A DNA stretch of 64,000 nt, taken from assembly GCA_016716405.1 (NCBI GenBank), contig JADJWK010000001.1, positions 2,728,001-2,792,000 of the forward strand, read 5' to 3'. The DNA is from Candidatus Melainabacteria bacterium. GTDB lineage: Bacteria > Cyanobacteriota > Vampirovibrionia > Obscuribacterales > Obscuribacteraceae. Made by a program: the position numbers and the translations under genes. A model generated the notes under the pieces. The model saw only the letters and a list, made by a program, of their open reading frames with translations, had not been told where the DNA came from and made no database searches. This document shows positions 9,182 through 16,557 of the stretch, in pieces (position 1 is the stretch's first letter; every line of letters begins with the position of its first letter).

Positions 9182-9430
9182 TCAACCGGCGCTATAGTCG
9201 CTCATCTTTCTGAGGAACTCGGGCTCCGGATCGTGTTCCATATAGATCTGGACAAGATTGTCTCTTATGCTCGAATGGCAGTCCGGGCATGCCGAGAGCA
9301 ATTCTTTGCTGTTGAAGAACTTATCACAGTCCAGGCACCAGTACTCGAAGACAGGCTTGATGCCGCAGAAGTCACCCTGCAGGCTATCTTCCTTGGTCGC
9401 TTTCGCCGCTTTCTTCTTGGTTGCGTTCAT
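9182..9430 (-). CDS. Small zinc-ribbon protein
   Basis: 82-residue protein starting MNATKKKAAKATKED after a very strong ribosome site (AGGAGGAGGAGG). A longer frame to 9469 exists but would swallow this site. After a Lys-rich head it carries CLDC (as YWCLDCDKFF) and CPDC (as LLSACPDCHSS), a classic four-cysteine ribbon, then an acidic tail. Such proteins bind nucleic acid or chaperone metal; nothing narrows the role here. The gene has its own terminator and a long structured leader (9531-9637), so it appears monocistronic and possibly post-transcriptionally controlled. Confidence 0.8.
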   Translation of the reverse strand: MNATKKKAAKATKEDSLQGDFCGIKPVFEYWCLDCDKFFNSKELLSACPDCHSSIRDNLVQIYMEHDPEPEFLRKMSDYSAG

Positions 9431-9530
9431 TCTCTTCCTCCTCCTCCTCTGACACTCAATACAGAGCATTTCGGCAGGCAGCCAGCACTACAAAACCAGA
9501 CCACTAATTAATAGTGATGGAGGCGCTGCT

Positions 9531-9637
9531 ATCTGGACCCTCGTGACCTCGAACACGTAGCTGGTATGCCAGCTTGCAAGTAGGCATCGGTCTGAGCCTT
9601 TAGATCAAGGTATCGGTTCTAAAGTCAGAGTCCAGAT
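9531..9637 (-). ncRNA. Candidate structured RNA in the leader of the zinc-ribbon gene
   Basis: The 344-base gap 9431-9774 has no ORF but holds nested perfect stems: closing stem 9531-9538 with 9630-9637 (ATCTGGAC / GTCCAGAT), 9542-9545 with 9554-9557, 9559-9564 with 9569-9574 (AGCTGG / CCAGCT), 9598-9604 with 9618-9624 and, after a 2-base bulge, 9591-9595 with 9625-9629. Together they form a multi-branched fold. I place it on the minus strand because the next gene downstream there, about 100 bases away, is the zinc-ribbon gene; the strand is not proven. Two related strings (CCGATACC, CCGATGCC on the minus strand) fall in unpaired parts. I do not recognise a known riboswitch or tRNA. Confidence 0.4.
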
Positions 9638-9774
9638 CTATCTTTCCACGAAGGGATTCTGCCTAAACGGATATATGCGACATATATTCATCCTGGACAT
9701 TGTCTTCTGCTGGCAACGCCGATGCCGACCTGATTGCGGGCTTGATTAATTCTCGAGATGTAAAGTACTGTTTC

Positions 9775-12132
9775 TCAGCGATGCCTGAGGCTGTCGTAAT
9801 ACATATTACCGGTGTTTCCGGCGATGCTCCTGAACATCAGAGAATGGCTCTCTCCGGTGAGTGGCTCTACCCAGATCGGAGCAGTCCACATCTTGTCGGT
9901 GTGCCCGGTTATCGGATCGGTTCGATGGATCTCGGCGTAATAAGCCGATTTGCGACCGAGCACATGGTCTATGGGATCGAAGGAGACCTTGCTGTTGTTT
10001 TGAAGCAACTCGGCGCCGGTAACGTTTACCTCATCGATCACTTCGGCGAGCTTTTTGTCGCCGATCTTGCGATCGCCGAGTATTTTCACTTTGTAGGAGG
10101 CATCCGGTGCGACGTCGCCTCTGATCCTGACGGTGAGCGAGAGCTCCGGAGCGGCTGCCTGATCGAGAATGCTGCCCATGGGGTGGACTTCGTTGCCCCA
10201 GAGAGTGCCCTGGAGCTTCTCACCGTTAGTGGTGGCAAAGGTTCTTCTCTGTCTGAGGGCGTCCATGAGGCTGGGCTTGTCCAGATAACGGGCCAGGATG
10301 CCCGTGGCTCCGGGATTGCCTACCGGATCTCCGAAATGGAAGTCTCTTCCGAATGTGGGGCTGGCGTGCACACCTTTGTCTATATAGCCGGCAAAGCTGG
10401 TCGGGTCGATATGACCGGCAGGGACGATCTCCACCGGCTCCGGGGTGAGAGCGCCGCCCTTGATCAGCTCGATCTGCCTGACATACGGATCGACGAATTG
10501 CTCGCGCCATTCTCTCTGGCTCCGGAACGATTTCTGACCGAAGTCTCTGCCCCGGTCCGAGCGAGGCAGATTGGGATTCTCGTCCGCCCGGTAGCGGGGA
10601 TGGTTGAGCTGGACCACCGGTCTGCCGCCGGTGGTATCTTTGAGATTGGCAAGATGCGCGGCCAGGGTCTTGAAGTCTCCGTCGTTGATCTTCACCACTT
10701 CCGGCATGGTGATCTTGTATTCACCGGTTTCTCCGATGAAACGATGGAAAAGCCCGCGGCCTGTTCTGGATGGTTTTACAGACTCGAAAAAGGTGGGCAC
10801 CTCGAAGAGGTTTATATGATTGACACCACCGAGGCGCTCGGGAGCTATGGATTCGATTTTCATCTGCTCCAGAAGTCCGGGCAGCTGCTCCCTGGGAATA
10901 TCGGCGAGCCTGAGGGGACGTCCGGTCTTGCCTTCAAGAGCGGCGAGATAATTGGCGGCGCCGTGAATCTTCGGGCTCAGGGGAACGTCCACCGGTCCGA
11001 CAAAATCGATATGCTTGTGTCCGTGACCGCCGACTTTGCCTATGGTGCCGATCTCGATGCCCACCAGCCCGACATATTCGCCGGGCACGGTTGCTGCTTC
11101 GGCTTCGGCGAAAGTCCGGGCATAGAGAGCCGGATCCTCCGCGATGGTCGGGGTACCGGCCTGGTCTTCGGCTCTCGGTCCGTCTTTCGGTACGCCTTTG
11201 CGTGCCGTGGCGTGATTGTGATCGGTAATGGCAGTAAAGTCCTGACCGGCTTCTTTCGACTTGGCATAAAGCTCGGGGGGATCTCCGATGCCGTCGCTGC
11301 GCCTGGAGTGACCGTGAGTGGAGCCCAGGAAGATATCCATCTCCTCCGGGCTGCCCTGTTTTCCCTGGCTCCATTGATCCAGGCGCCGGTTGGCTATGGC
11401 GATGCGTCGCTGGAGGAAAGGCAGCTCTTCAGGAAGGATGTCCGGCTTGCCCAGGTACTGACCGTTGCCTGAAAGCCTTGAATCGAGGGTGGTATTGGCT
11501 ATTTTGCCGCCCACCTCGGTATGGATCTCGCCGCTGGGAAACTTCGGACCCGCAGGACCTGGCGGGATCACCGGCTCTTTGCCCAGCATCGAGCGCAGGG
11601 CTAACATGCCTCTGTTCTCGGCGCTGAGTATGGCTCTCTGGCTCGTCTGGGCCAAACGTCCCGCCATTCCCCCTGCGGTGGCGATCTCGGCCCCATACTG
11701 GGCGCCTTTATAGCCTCCAGCCATGGAGAGAGCAAAATGATAGCTTCCCGAAATTGTGTCGCGGGCAAGGTTTCTGGCGATAGCGTCGGTGTCGGCGCCG
11801 GGCTCCAGAGAGTCCGAATAGGCTCCGAACAGGCGCTTGCCGGCGTGCCAGACTGCCGGGACAGTGAAGACCGCTGCAACAGCGAGCGCTGCCGGACCCT
11901 TCGCCGGAAGGATGTAGCCCAGTCCGCCGCCGATGACGCCGGATACCACCACTGTCTTCACCGAGTCGCCGATGGCGGAGATGGGATCCTGCCACGCTTC
12001 CAGTGCCAGATCCCTGGCTGCTCCGGGCAATTCGGCGGTGGCGCTGCCGAAGATATCCATGCCCGATCCTGCCTTTTTCGGGCTCGAATAGACAGGATCG
12101 CTGGAGAGCTGCAGAAGAGGATTGTCAGGCAT
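9775..12132 (-). CDS. PHP-domain metallohydrolase (CehA/McbA-like) with hydrophobic N-terminal region
   Basis: 785-residue protein. Residues 55-185 contain glycine/alanine-rich hydrophobic segments (VVVSGVIGGGLGYILPA, AALAVAAVFTVPAVW) that could insert in a membrane. From residue 265 a PHP domain begins: LGSTHGHSRRSDG (metal ligands HGH, 273-275), ITDHNHAT (DHN, 305-307), then GEYVGLVGIEIGTIG, KHIDFVG, VQLNHPRYR and GRDFHFGD, giving the usual His/Asp/Glu set for a multinuclear metal site. CehA-type enzymes hydrolyse esters or phosphoesters. The C-terminal 130 residues look like a beta domain (ELSLTVRIRGDVAPDASYKV). Substrate unknown. Confidence 0.8.
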   Translation of the reverse strand: MPDNPLLQLSSDPVYSSPKKAGSGMDIFGSATAELPGAARDLALEAWQDPISAIGDSVKTVVVSGVIGGGLGYILPAKGPAALAVAAVFTVPAVWHAGKRLFGAYSDSLEPGADTDAIARNLARDTISGSYHFALSMAGGYKGAQYGAEIATAGGMAGRLAQTSQRAILSAENRGMLALRSMLGKEPVIPPGPAGPKFPSGEIHTEVGGKIANTTLDSRLSGNGQYLGKPDILPEELPFLQRRIAIANRRLDQWSQGKQGSPEEMDIFLGSTHGHSRRSDGIGDPPELYAKSKEAGQDFTAITDHNHATARKGVPKDGPRAEDQAGTPTIAEDPALYARTFAEAEAATVPGEYVGLVGIEIGTIGKVGGHGHKHIDFVGPVDVPLSPKIHGAANYLAALEGKTGRPLRLADIPREQLPGLLEQMKIESIAPERLGGVNHINLFEVPTFFESVKPSRTGRGLFHRFIGETGEYKITMPEVVKINDGDFKTLAAHLANLKDTTGGRPVVQLNHPRYRADENPNLPRSDRGRDFGQKSFRSQREWREQFVDPYVRQIELIKGGALTPEPVEIVPAGHIDPTSFAGYIDKGVHASPTFGRDFHFGDPVGNPGATGILARYLDKPSLMDALRQRRTFATTNGEKLQGTLWGNEVHPMGSILDQAAAPELSLTVRIRGDVAPDASYKVKILGDRKIGDKKLAEVIDEVNVTGAELLQNNSKVSFDPIDHVLGRKSAYYAEIHRTDPITGHTDKMWTAPIWVEPLTGESHSLMFRSIAGNTGNMYYDSLRHR

Positions 12133-12258
12133 AGGAACGACAGGGTCTCAGGGTCATACGCCAGACTAGCCTTCCGCGGCACCCTTTCCAATAGGGAAAA
12201 TACGCAAGTCCGAGAGGAAGTTCGCCCTAGAGCCCGAGCATTCCCTGTAATTCATGAC

Positions 12259-12330
12259 AGCGCAAGCGTCTTCGTCAGCGCAGGCGTCCTTTTCAGCGCA
12301 AGCGTCCTTTTCAGCGCAGGCGTCTTGCCA
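12259..12330. repeat. Four tandem 18-bp repeats
   Basis: Units of the type AGCGCAAGCGTCTTCGTC at 12259-12276, 12277-12294, 12295-12312 and 12313-12330, differing by a few bases. The array runs into the last codons of the minus-strand gene 12311-13134, whose TGA stop (12311-12313) lies at the boundary between units 3 and 4. Confidence 0.85.
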
Positions 12331-13134
12331 GATCGATTTTGCGATGGCAAAAAGAGATCAGGGCCAGGAGATCGAGGGCGTCTTCCAGGCTCATCTTCCA
12401 GGGGGTCCTGAAAGTCCCCGAGGCCTCGTCTTGAAACATCAAAAAGAGAGCTTTGACCATGCACATGAAGGAGAATTGCTCGGCCCGGTCTGTCTCGGTG
12501 GCAAAAGCATTGATGGCCAGCACCGGCACTCCCTGCCAGGGAAAAGCCAAGGCCTGCTCCGCCACCGCCGGACCGTCGGCCCCGACCCCGGATCTGGCTT
12601 TGAGTTTTTCGAGAAGCAGGCGGTCGGCTTCGAGAAGCACGCGGAAATAGCCGCTCTCGGACATATACTCCGGACGCACGGCAATTAGCAGGTCCGGATG
12701 GAGCCTTCGGGCTTTCACCGCCTGGTTCAGGGATTGCGCTCGTCTTTCGGCGTCGGCGCTCGCATAGAACATTTTGCCGGCTTCCTGGCAGACCAGATTG
12801 CCCTCGCTGTCCATCTGATAACCGGCAAAAGTGAGGACCTCGCACATCTTGTCCTTGAATCTCTGGAAGGCTTCATCGCCCCGGCGCTTTTTGATATGAA
12901 ATGCCGTCCGTCTGAGAAATGTAGCCACTGAATCAGAGTTTCCGTCTCGATCTTGCTGGGCACTGAGAGCCGAGAGTACGCGGCGATGGCGCGTGGAGTT
13001 CGGAAAGACATCTTCCACGCCGCTTCCGACCAGCAGCGCCCCAGTTCGCCATCGCTGACCATGGAGTCAAGCTCTGTGAGGGCGTCGCAGAGCATGGTCA
13101 GATAGGTAGGGTCTATTGGAGGATTGACGGCCAT
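12311..13134 (-). CDS. Hypothetical protein, frameshifted near 13016
   Basis: Two overlapping frames make one plausible protein. The first, from ATG at 13134, reads MAVNPPIDPTYLTMLCDAL through GELGRCWSEAAW. The second continues as EDVFPNSTRHRRVLSALS and ends at 12311 with CHRKIDLARRLR. Adding one G at about 13016 joins them as SEAAWEDVFPNSTRHR. As read, the only long uninterrupted version starts at GTG 13018 (235 residues). The C-terminal part is helical, with DEAFQRFKDKMCEVLTFAGY and EADRLLLEKLKARSG. No domain recognised. The start is 44 bases from the divergent gene at 13179. Confidence 0.55.
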
Positions 13135-13178
13135 GATTACTGTAAGATCCTTCTCAAAAACAGTCTACAATACGAGGC

Positions 13179-14141
13179 ATGAATCGAACTCTAAAGTCAT
13201 GCTCTCTTCTGCTGGTTCTGATTTGCGCCGAAGCCTTTACCGTTCTGGGCACCACCGGGAGTGGCGCCCTAGCGCTCCAGGGTCTGCAGGCGGAAACGCC
13301 TACCATGGATCGAATCCAGACCCCGCCGCCCCAGTATCAGCAGCAACAACAGCAGCCCGAGTATCAACAACAGGTCAATTACCAGCAGCCTCAATACCAG
13401 AGACCTGAGGTCTACAGCAGCACTCCTTACAGTGTCCCCCCGGAAAGTTTTTACGGCCGTCCCTACGGGCAGCAGCAGCCCGGTCAGTATCGTCCGGGCG
13501 GGGCGGTCTATGCTCCGCAGGGCCTGATGCTTCCGGTCTCGCTACGCACAGCTATCTCCACCCAGGTTGCCAAGCCCGGTGATTTCATCGAAGGGGAGGT
13601 CAGCCAGAACATCTCCCTGGGAGGGCGTGGTTATATACCAGCCGGAACAGTGGTCCAGGGCGACGTGGCCGAGTCCACAGCCGGAAGGCGGCTGAGCCGA
13701 TCGGGGGAGCTGAGCATCGAATTCAAGAGCCTGCAGTTTGCCGGCGGTCAGACCATTCCGATTAGCGCGCATCTGGTCGGGTCCATAGGCAAATACAAGA
13801 ACAAGGGCGTGGGCAACCAGGATGTCTTCAGGGGCGAGGGCTGGGGCACCAAAATCGGGCAATTTCTCCTTCGCGGCGGTCTGGGAGCCGGTCTCGGAGC
13901 CGGTCTCGGTACCGGTATCGGTGCAATCGCCGGCGGTGGCGGCGGCGCCGGTCGCGGTGCCTGGTCGGGTGCCGCTATAGGCGGTGGCATCGGCGCTGCC
14001 GATATGCTCTTGCGCAAAGGCAAGGATGTGATCATACCAACCGGCACCACCGTCCAGGTTCAGCTCGACGAGCCCGTGGCCCTGCCCGGGTTAATGCCCG
14101 GGTCCGGATCCATGCCCGGATCCGGCACTTCTTACATGTAA
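13179..14141 (+). CDS. Exported Gln/Pro-rich, glycine-rich protein
   Basis: 320 residues. A signal peptide (residues 1-33) is followed by a Gln/Pro/Tyr-rich disordered stretch (about 47-105). A beta domain (about 112-205: LPVSLRTAISTQVAKPGDFIEGEV, YIPAGTVVQGDVAEST) resembles the C-terminal fold of VirB10/TrbI-like proteins (IPAGT motif). Then comes a Gly/Ala repeat (RGGLGAGLGAGLGTGIGAI, GAAIGGGIGAADML) that looks like a glycine-zipper membrane segment, and a second IIPTGTTVQVQLDEP strand. Probably an outer-membrane or envelope-spanning protein. No conjugation genes are nearby, so a VirB10 role is not claimed. Confidence 0.75.
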   Translation: MNRTLKSCSLLLVLICAEAFTVLGTTGSGALALQGLQAETPTMDRIQTPPPQYQQQQQQPEYQQQVNYQQPQYQRPEVYSSTPYSVPPESFYGRPYGQQQPGQYRPGGAVYAPQGLMLPVSLRTAISTQVAKPGDFIEGEVSQNISLGGRGYIPAGTVVQGDVAESTAGRRLSRSGELSIEFKSLQFAGGQTIPISAHLVGSIGKYKNKGVGNQDVFRGEGWGTKIGQFLLRGGLGAGLGAGLGTGIGAIAGGGGGAGRGAWSGAAIGGGIGAADMLLRKGKDVIIPTGTTVQVQLDEPVALPGLMPGSGSMPGSGTSYM

Positions 14142-14156
14142 AGCACAGGCTCTCCG

Positions 14157-14212
14157 AAATATGACTGTGAGGTCAAAATTTTCGGAAAAAATTTGACCTC
14201 ACAGTCATATTT
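14157..14212. repeat. 21-bp perfect inverted repeat
   Basis: Arms at 14157-14177 and 14192-14212 are exact complements (core ATGACTGTGAGGTCAAA), enclosing a 14-base A/T-rich loop. It fills the gap between two convergent genes and could end transcription from both sides, although the AT-rich stem and long arms also fit a DNA-binding site or a small mobile palindrome. Confidence 0.7.
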
Positions 14213-14228
14213 GCAGTTATATTCGAAC

Positions 14229-15470
14229 TCAGCCCCGGATCTGGCTGGCCCGGGCCTGGAGCCGGGATGCCTCTTTCTGCCGGTTGGTCTTGTTGAGAAG
14301 GTAGGCGTACTGATCGAGAAGCCCGGCGAGGGACGCGTGCTGCGGGCCGGAAAGCTTCTCTTTGATCTTGATTGCCTGACCCATGAGACCGGCGGCCTCG
14401 CCGTAGCGACCGAGCCCGGCCAGGTGATTGCTGAGGGCGATCTGCACATCGGCGACAAAGCCTGAGTTTTTCCCGTAACCCTCGGTGAAAGCATTGAGGG
14501 CCTGTCTGTAGAGGCTCTCTGCCTGGGAATGCTTGCCCAGGGCATCAAGAGTCTTGCTCCAGGTCTCCAGGCGCTGATAGGTCTGAGGTTTGGCCATGCC
14601 GATGGTATTGCGGGTCAGATCGAAAGCTTTCTTCAAAAGGGGAGAGGCCAGTGAATGTCTGCCTTCCTGGGCGTATAGCTTGCCGAGATTGTCGTAGCTG
14701 GCAGCCAGGGCGAGATGATTTCCCGATAGGATTCGTTCTCTTATATTGAGGGCCAGCTTGTAGAGCTTTTCGGAATGACCGTGCCTGCCCTGTTGACCCG
14801 GCGAAGGATAAGCTTCATAAGCGCTGCCCATGCGGTCCATGTGCACCGCCAGCTCGAGAAAATCGTTATTGGCTATCGGCAGGGTCTTGTCCCTGGCGGT
14901 AATCACCTGATCCCGGGCCTCTTCGAGACCTTTGTGATGGCTGTAGAAAGACTCCAGATGCTTGAAGCTGGCTCTCAGGTTGTTCAGCTCTGCCACCTGC
15001 TTCTCGCCGTATTCGATGATCCGGTCGCAGAGCTGATGCGCTTTCGCCGTCTGTTTGCGTTTCAGGTAGAAAATACATAGGCTGGAAGCGCTGTCGACAG
15101 TATCGGTGTTGAATGGGCCGAGTGTCTTCTGCTTGATTTTCACTGCCCGCTCGAACAGAGGCTGGGCTTTGTCAAGGTGCCCGCGGAATTCAAGCAGGAC
15201 CCCGAGATTGGTCAGGGTCTGGGCGAGGCGGACATCATCCGGACCGAATTTCTCGGCTTCGGCGAGGGCCGCCCGGAATTCGCGATCGGCGTCCCCATAG
15301 CGGAGCTCTTTGTAGGCGGCGACACCTTTCTGGCAATGCAAGGTCCAGTTTGCCTCATCCGCCGGGTCTGCCGCGGCGGAGGCAGGCATCATGACAGCGC
15401 CCTGCCAGGAAATGATCAGGGCGAGGGCGGACAGAGCGGTCAGTCCGGCAGATCGAGAAGAATAGGGCAT
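14229..15470 (-). CDS. Exported TPR protein
   Basis: 413 residues with an N-terminal signal peptide (to about residue 33, ending MMPASAAADP) and about seven TPR units of the 42-residue kinesin-light-chain style, e.g. LAQTLTNLGVLLEFRGHLDKA and ALAASYDNLGKLYAQEGRHS. Likely a periplasmic or surface scaffold. It belongs to the same type as the smaller exported TPR protein at 24327-24947, and the shared ends (EASRLQARASQIRG there EASMLETRSQEIRG) suggest paralogues. No partner is evident. Confidence 0.85.
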   Translation of the reverse strand: MPYSSRSAGLTALSALALIISWQGAVMMPASAAADPADEANWTLHCQKGVAAYKELRYGDADREFRAALAEAEKFGPDDVRLAQTLTNLGVLLEFRGHLDKAQPLFERAVKIKQKTLGPFNTDTVDSASSLCIFYLKRKQTAKAHQLCDRIIEYGEKQVAELNNLRASFKHLESFYSHHKGLEEARDQVITARDKTLPIANNDFLELAVHMDRMGSAYEAYPSPGQQGRHGHSEKLYKLALNIRERILSGNHLALAASYDNLGKLYAQEGRHSLASPLLKKAFDLTRNTIGMAKPQTYQRLETWSKTLDALGKHSQAESLYRQALNAFTEGYGKNSGFVADVQIALSNHLAGLGRYGEAAGLMGQAIKIKEKLSGPQHASLAGLLDQYAYLLNKTNRQKEASRLQARASQIRG

Positions 15471-15541
15471 CGAGAAAAGTTCATTTTTTCGTCAGTTATC
15501 AAGGTCGGATCATAACTCATCGCCACCGGTCCCGGGTTGAC

Positions 15542-16456
15542 TCAAATTAAGGCTTCCTTTATCAAATCGTCGGTTAAAAATAGTTCGGGTTCGAGATCCT
15601 CGGGCAACTCGTCGCATCCTGCCGGGACCTCATCCATGCCTTCCGCCAGCATGCGGACCTGCGCCTTCGTCGGCAGGAAGCCCGGGCTGCCCGCCGCCTC
15701 GTTCGCCCCGGCAAGCAAGAGGTGCGCCAGGACCGGCATAGGCAGCATCAGGGCCAGCTTGCCTTTGACCCGGGCGATTCTCCGGACGATCTGGCTCAGG
15801 GTGAGGCGCTCGGGTCCCAGGACCGCTACGGTCTTTTTCGACAGTCTGGCCTCGAGCAGTGAAGCCGCCATGATTTTCACCACATCTTGCACCGCCACCG
15901 GTCTGAGCCCGGGCTCGATGATGCCGAAAGAGCTGACCGGGCTGAAAAAGGGAGTGGTATCGAGGGCTCTTGCGATCTGGGTGATCATTTGGTCGCCGGG
16001 TCCATAGATCATGGCGGGCTTGAGGATTGTGTAGTCCATGCCCGACTTGGCAATAAGCTCCTCGGCTTCCCATTTGCTCTCGTGGTAAGCGGAGAGGCAG
16101 CGGGGGCGGGCTTTCAGATAGCTGACATAGAGGATCTTCTTGATACCGGCTTTGCGGGCTGCGTGGAGAATCCGCGCGGTGGCTTCGACATGGACCTCCT
16201 TGAAAGAGCTATTCCCCGATTCGTGATTGATTCCCGCAAGGTGAGCCACCGCCTCGCAGTTCCTGAAAGCATGGAAGAGTTTGCTGTCGTCCGTGAGAGG
16301 AATCGGCATGAAATTGATATTGGGGATGCGTCTGATCAGGTCGGCATTTTTCGAGACGCCCCGGGCAATCACCGTGGGGAACTGGTTGCGCCTGACGAGA
16401 TGGCGAATCAGATGCCCTCCAAGAAATCCTGTGCCGCCGGTGATGGTTATGTTCAT
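15542..16456 (-). CDS. NAD(P)-binding SDR, NDUFA9/NmrA-like epimerase family
   Basis: 304-residue extended/atypical short-chain dehydrogenase. The nucleotide motif is at the extreme N terminus (ITITGGTGFLGGHLIRHL, GxxGxxG). VAHLAGINHESG and a YHESKWEAEELI segment (Y and K of the active site region) follow, then DYTILKPAMIYGPGDQM. This pattern is that of the complex I NDUFA9 subunit-like/NAD-dependent epimerase group often found alone in bacteria, where the substrate is unknown; some members act in quinone or lipid metabolism. The ATG at 16456 is preceded by AGAG. Confidence 0.85.
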   Translation of the reverse strand: MNITITGGTGFLGGHLIRHLVRRNQFPTVIARGVSKNADLIRRIPNINFMPIPLTDDSKLFHAFRNCEAVAHLAGINHESGNSSFKEVHVEATARILHAARKAGIKKILYVSYLKARPRCLSAYHESKWEAEELIAKSGMDYTILKPAMIYGPGDQMITQIARALDTTPFFSPVSSFGIIEPGLRPVAVQDVVKIMAASLLEARLSKKTVAVLGPERLTLSQIVRRIARVKGKLALMLPMPVLAHLLLAGANEAAGSPGFLPTKAQVRMLAEGMDEVPAGCDELPEDLEPELFLTDDLIKEALI

Positions 16457-16557
16457 CTCTGTAATTTAGCAGCTATGAAGGGCTTTACCTGCTTTTGACA
16501 ACCGATTTGCGGTATCTTTAGGAGCACTGGTAAACAAAGAGTCTAAAGAGCTAACCA

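Noticed and set aside
9531..9637. tRNA or tmRNA-like cloverleaf
   Set aside because: The closing stem is 8 bp and a GTTCGAGG string resembles a T loop, but the D and anticodon arms do not fit and the 12-bp hairpin has no tRNA counterpart.
9700..11472. Plus-strand ORF of 590 codons
   Set aside because: Antisense to the PHP-domain protein, which has a full set of metal-ligand motifs.
12254..12688. Plus-strand ORF starting in the 18-bp repeats
   Set aside because: Its repetitive QAS/SFSA start is the translation of the tandem array and the rest is antisense to the hypothetical gene.
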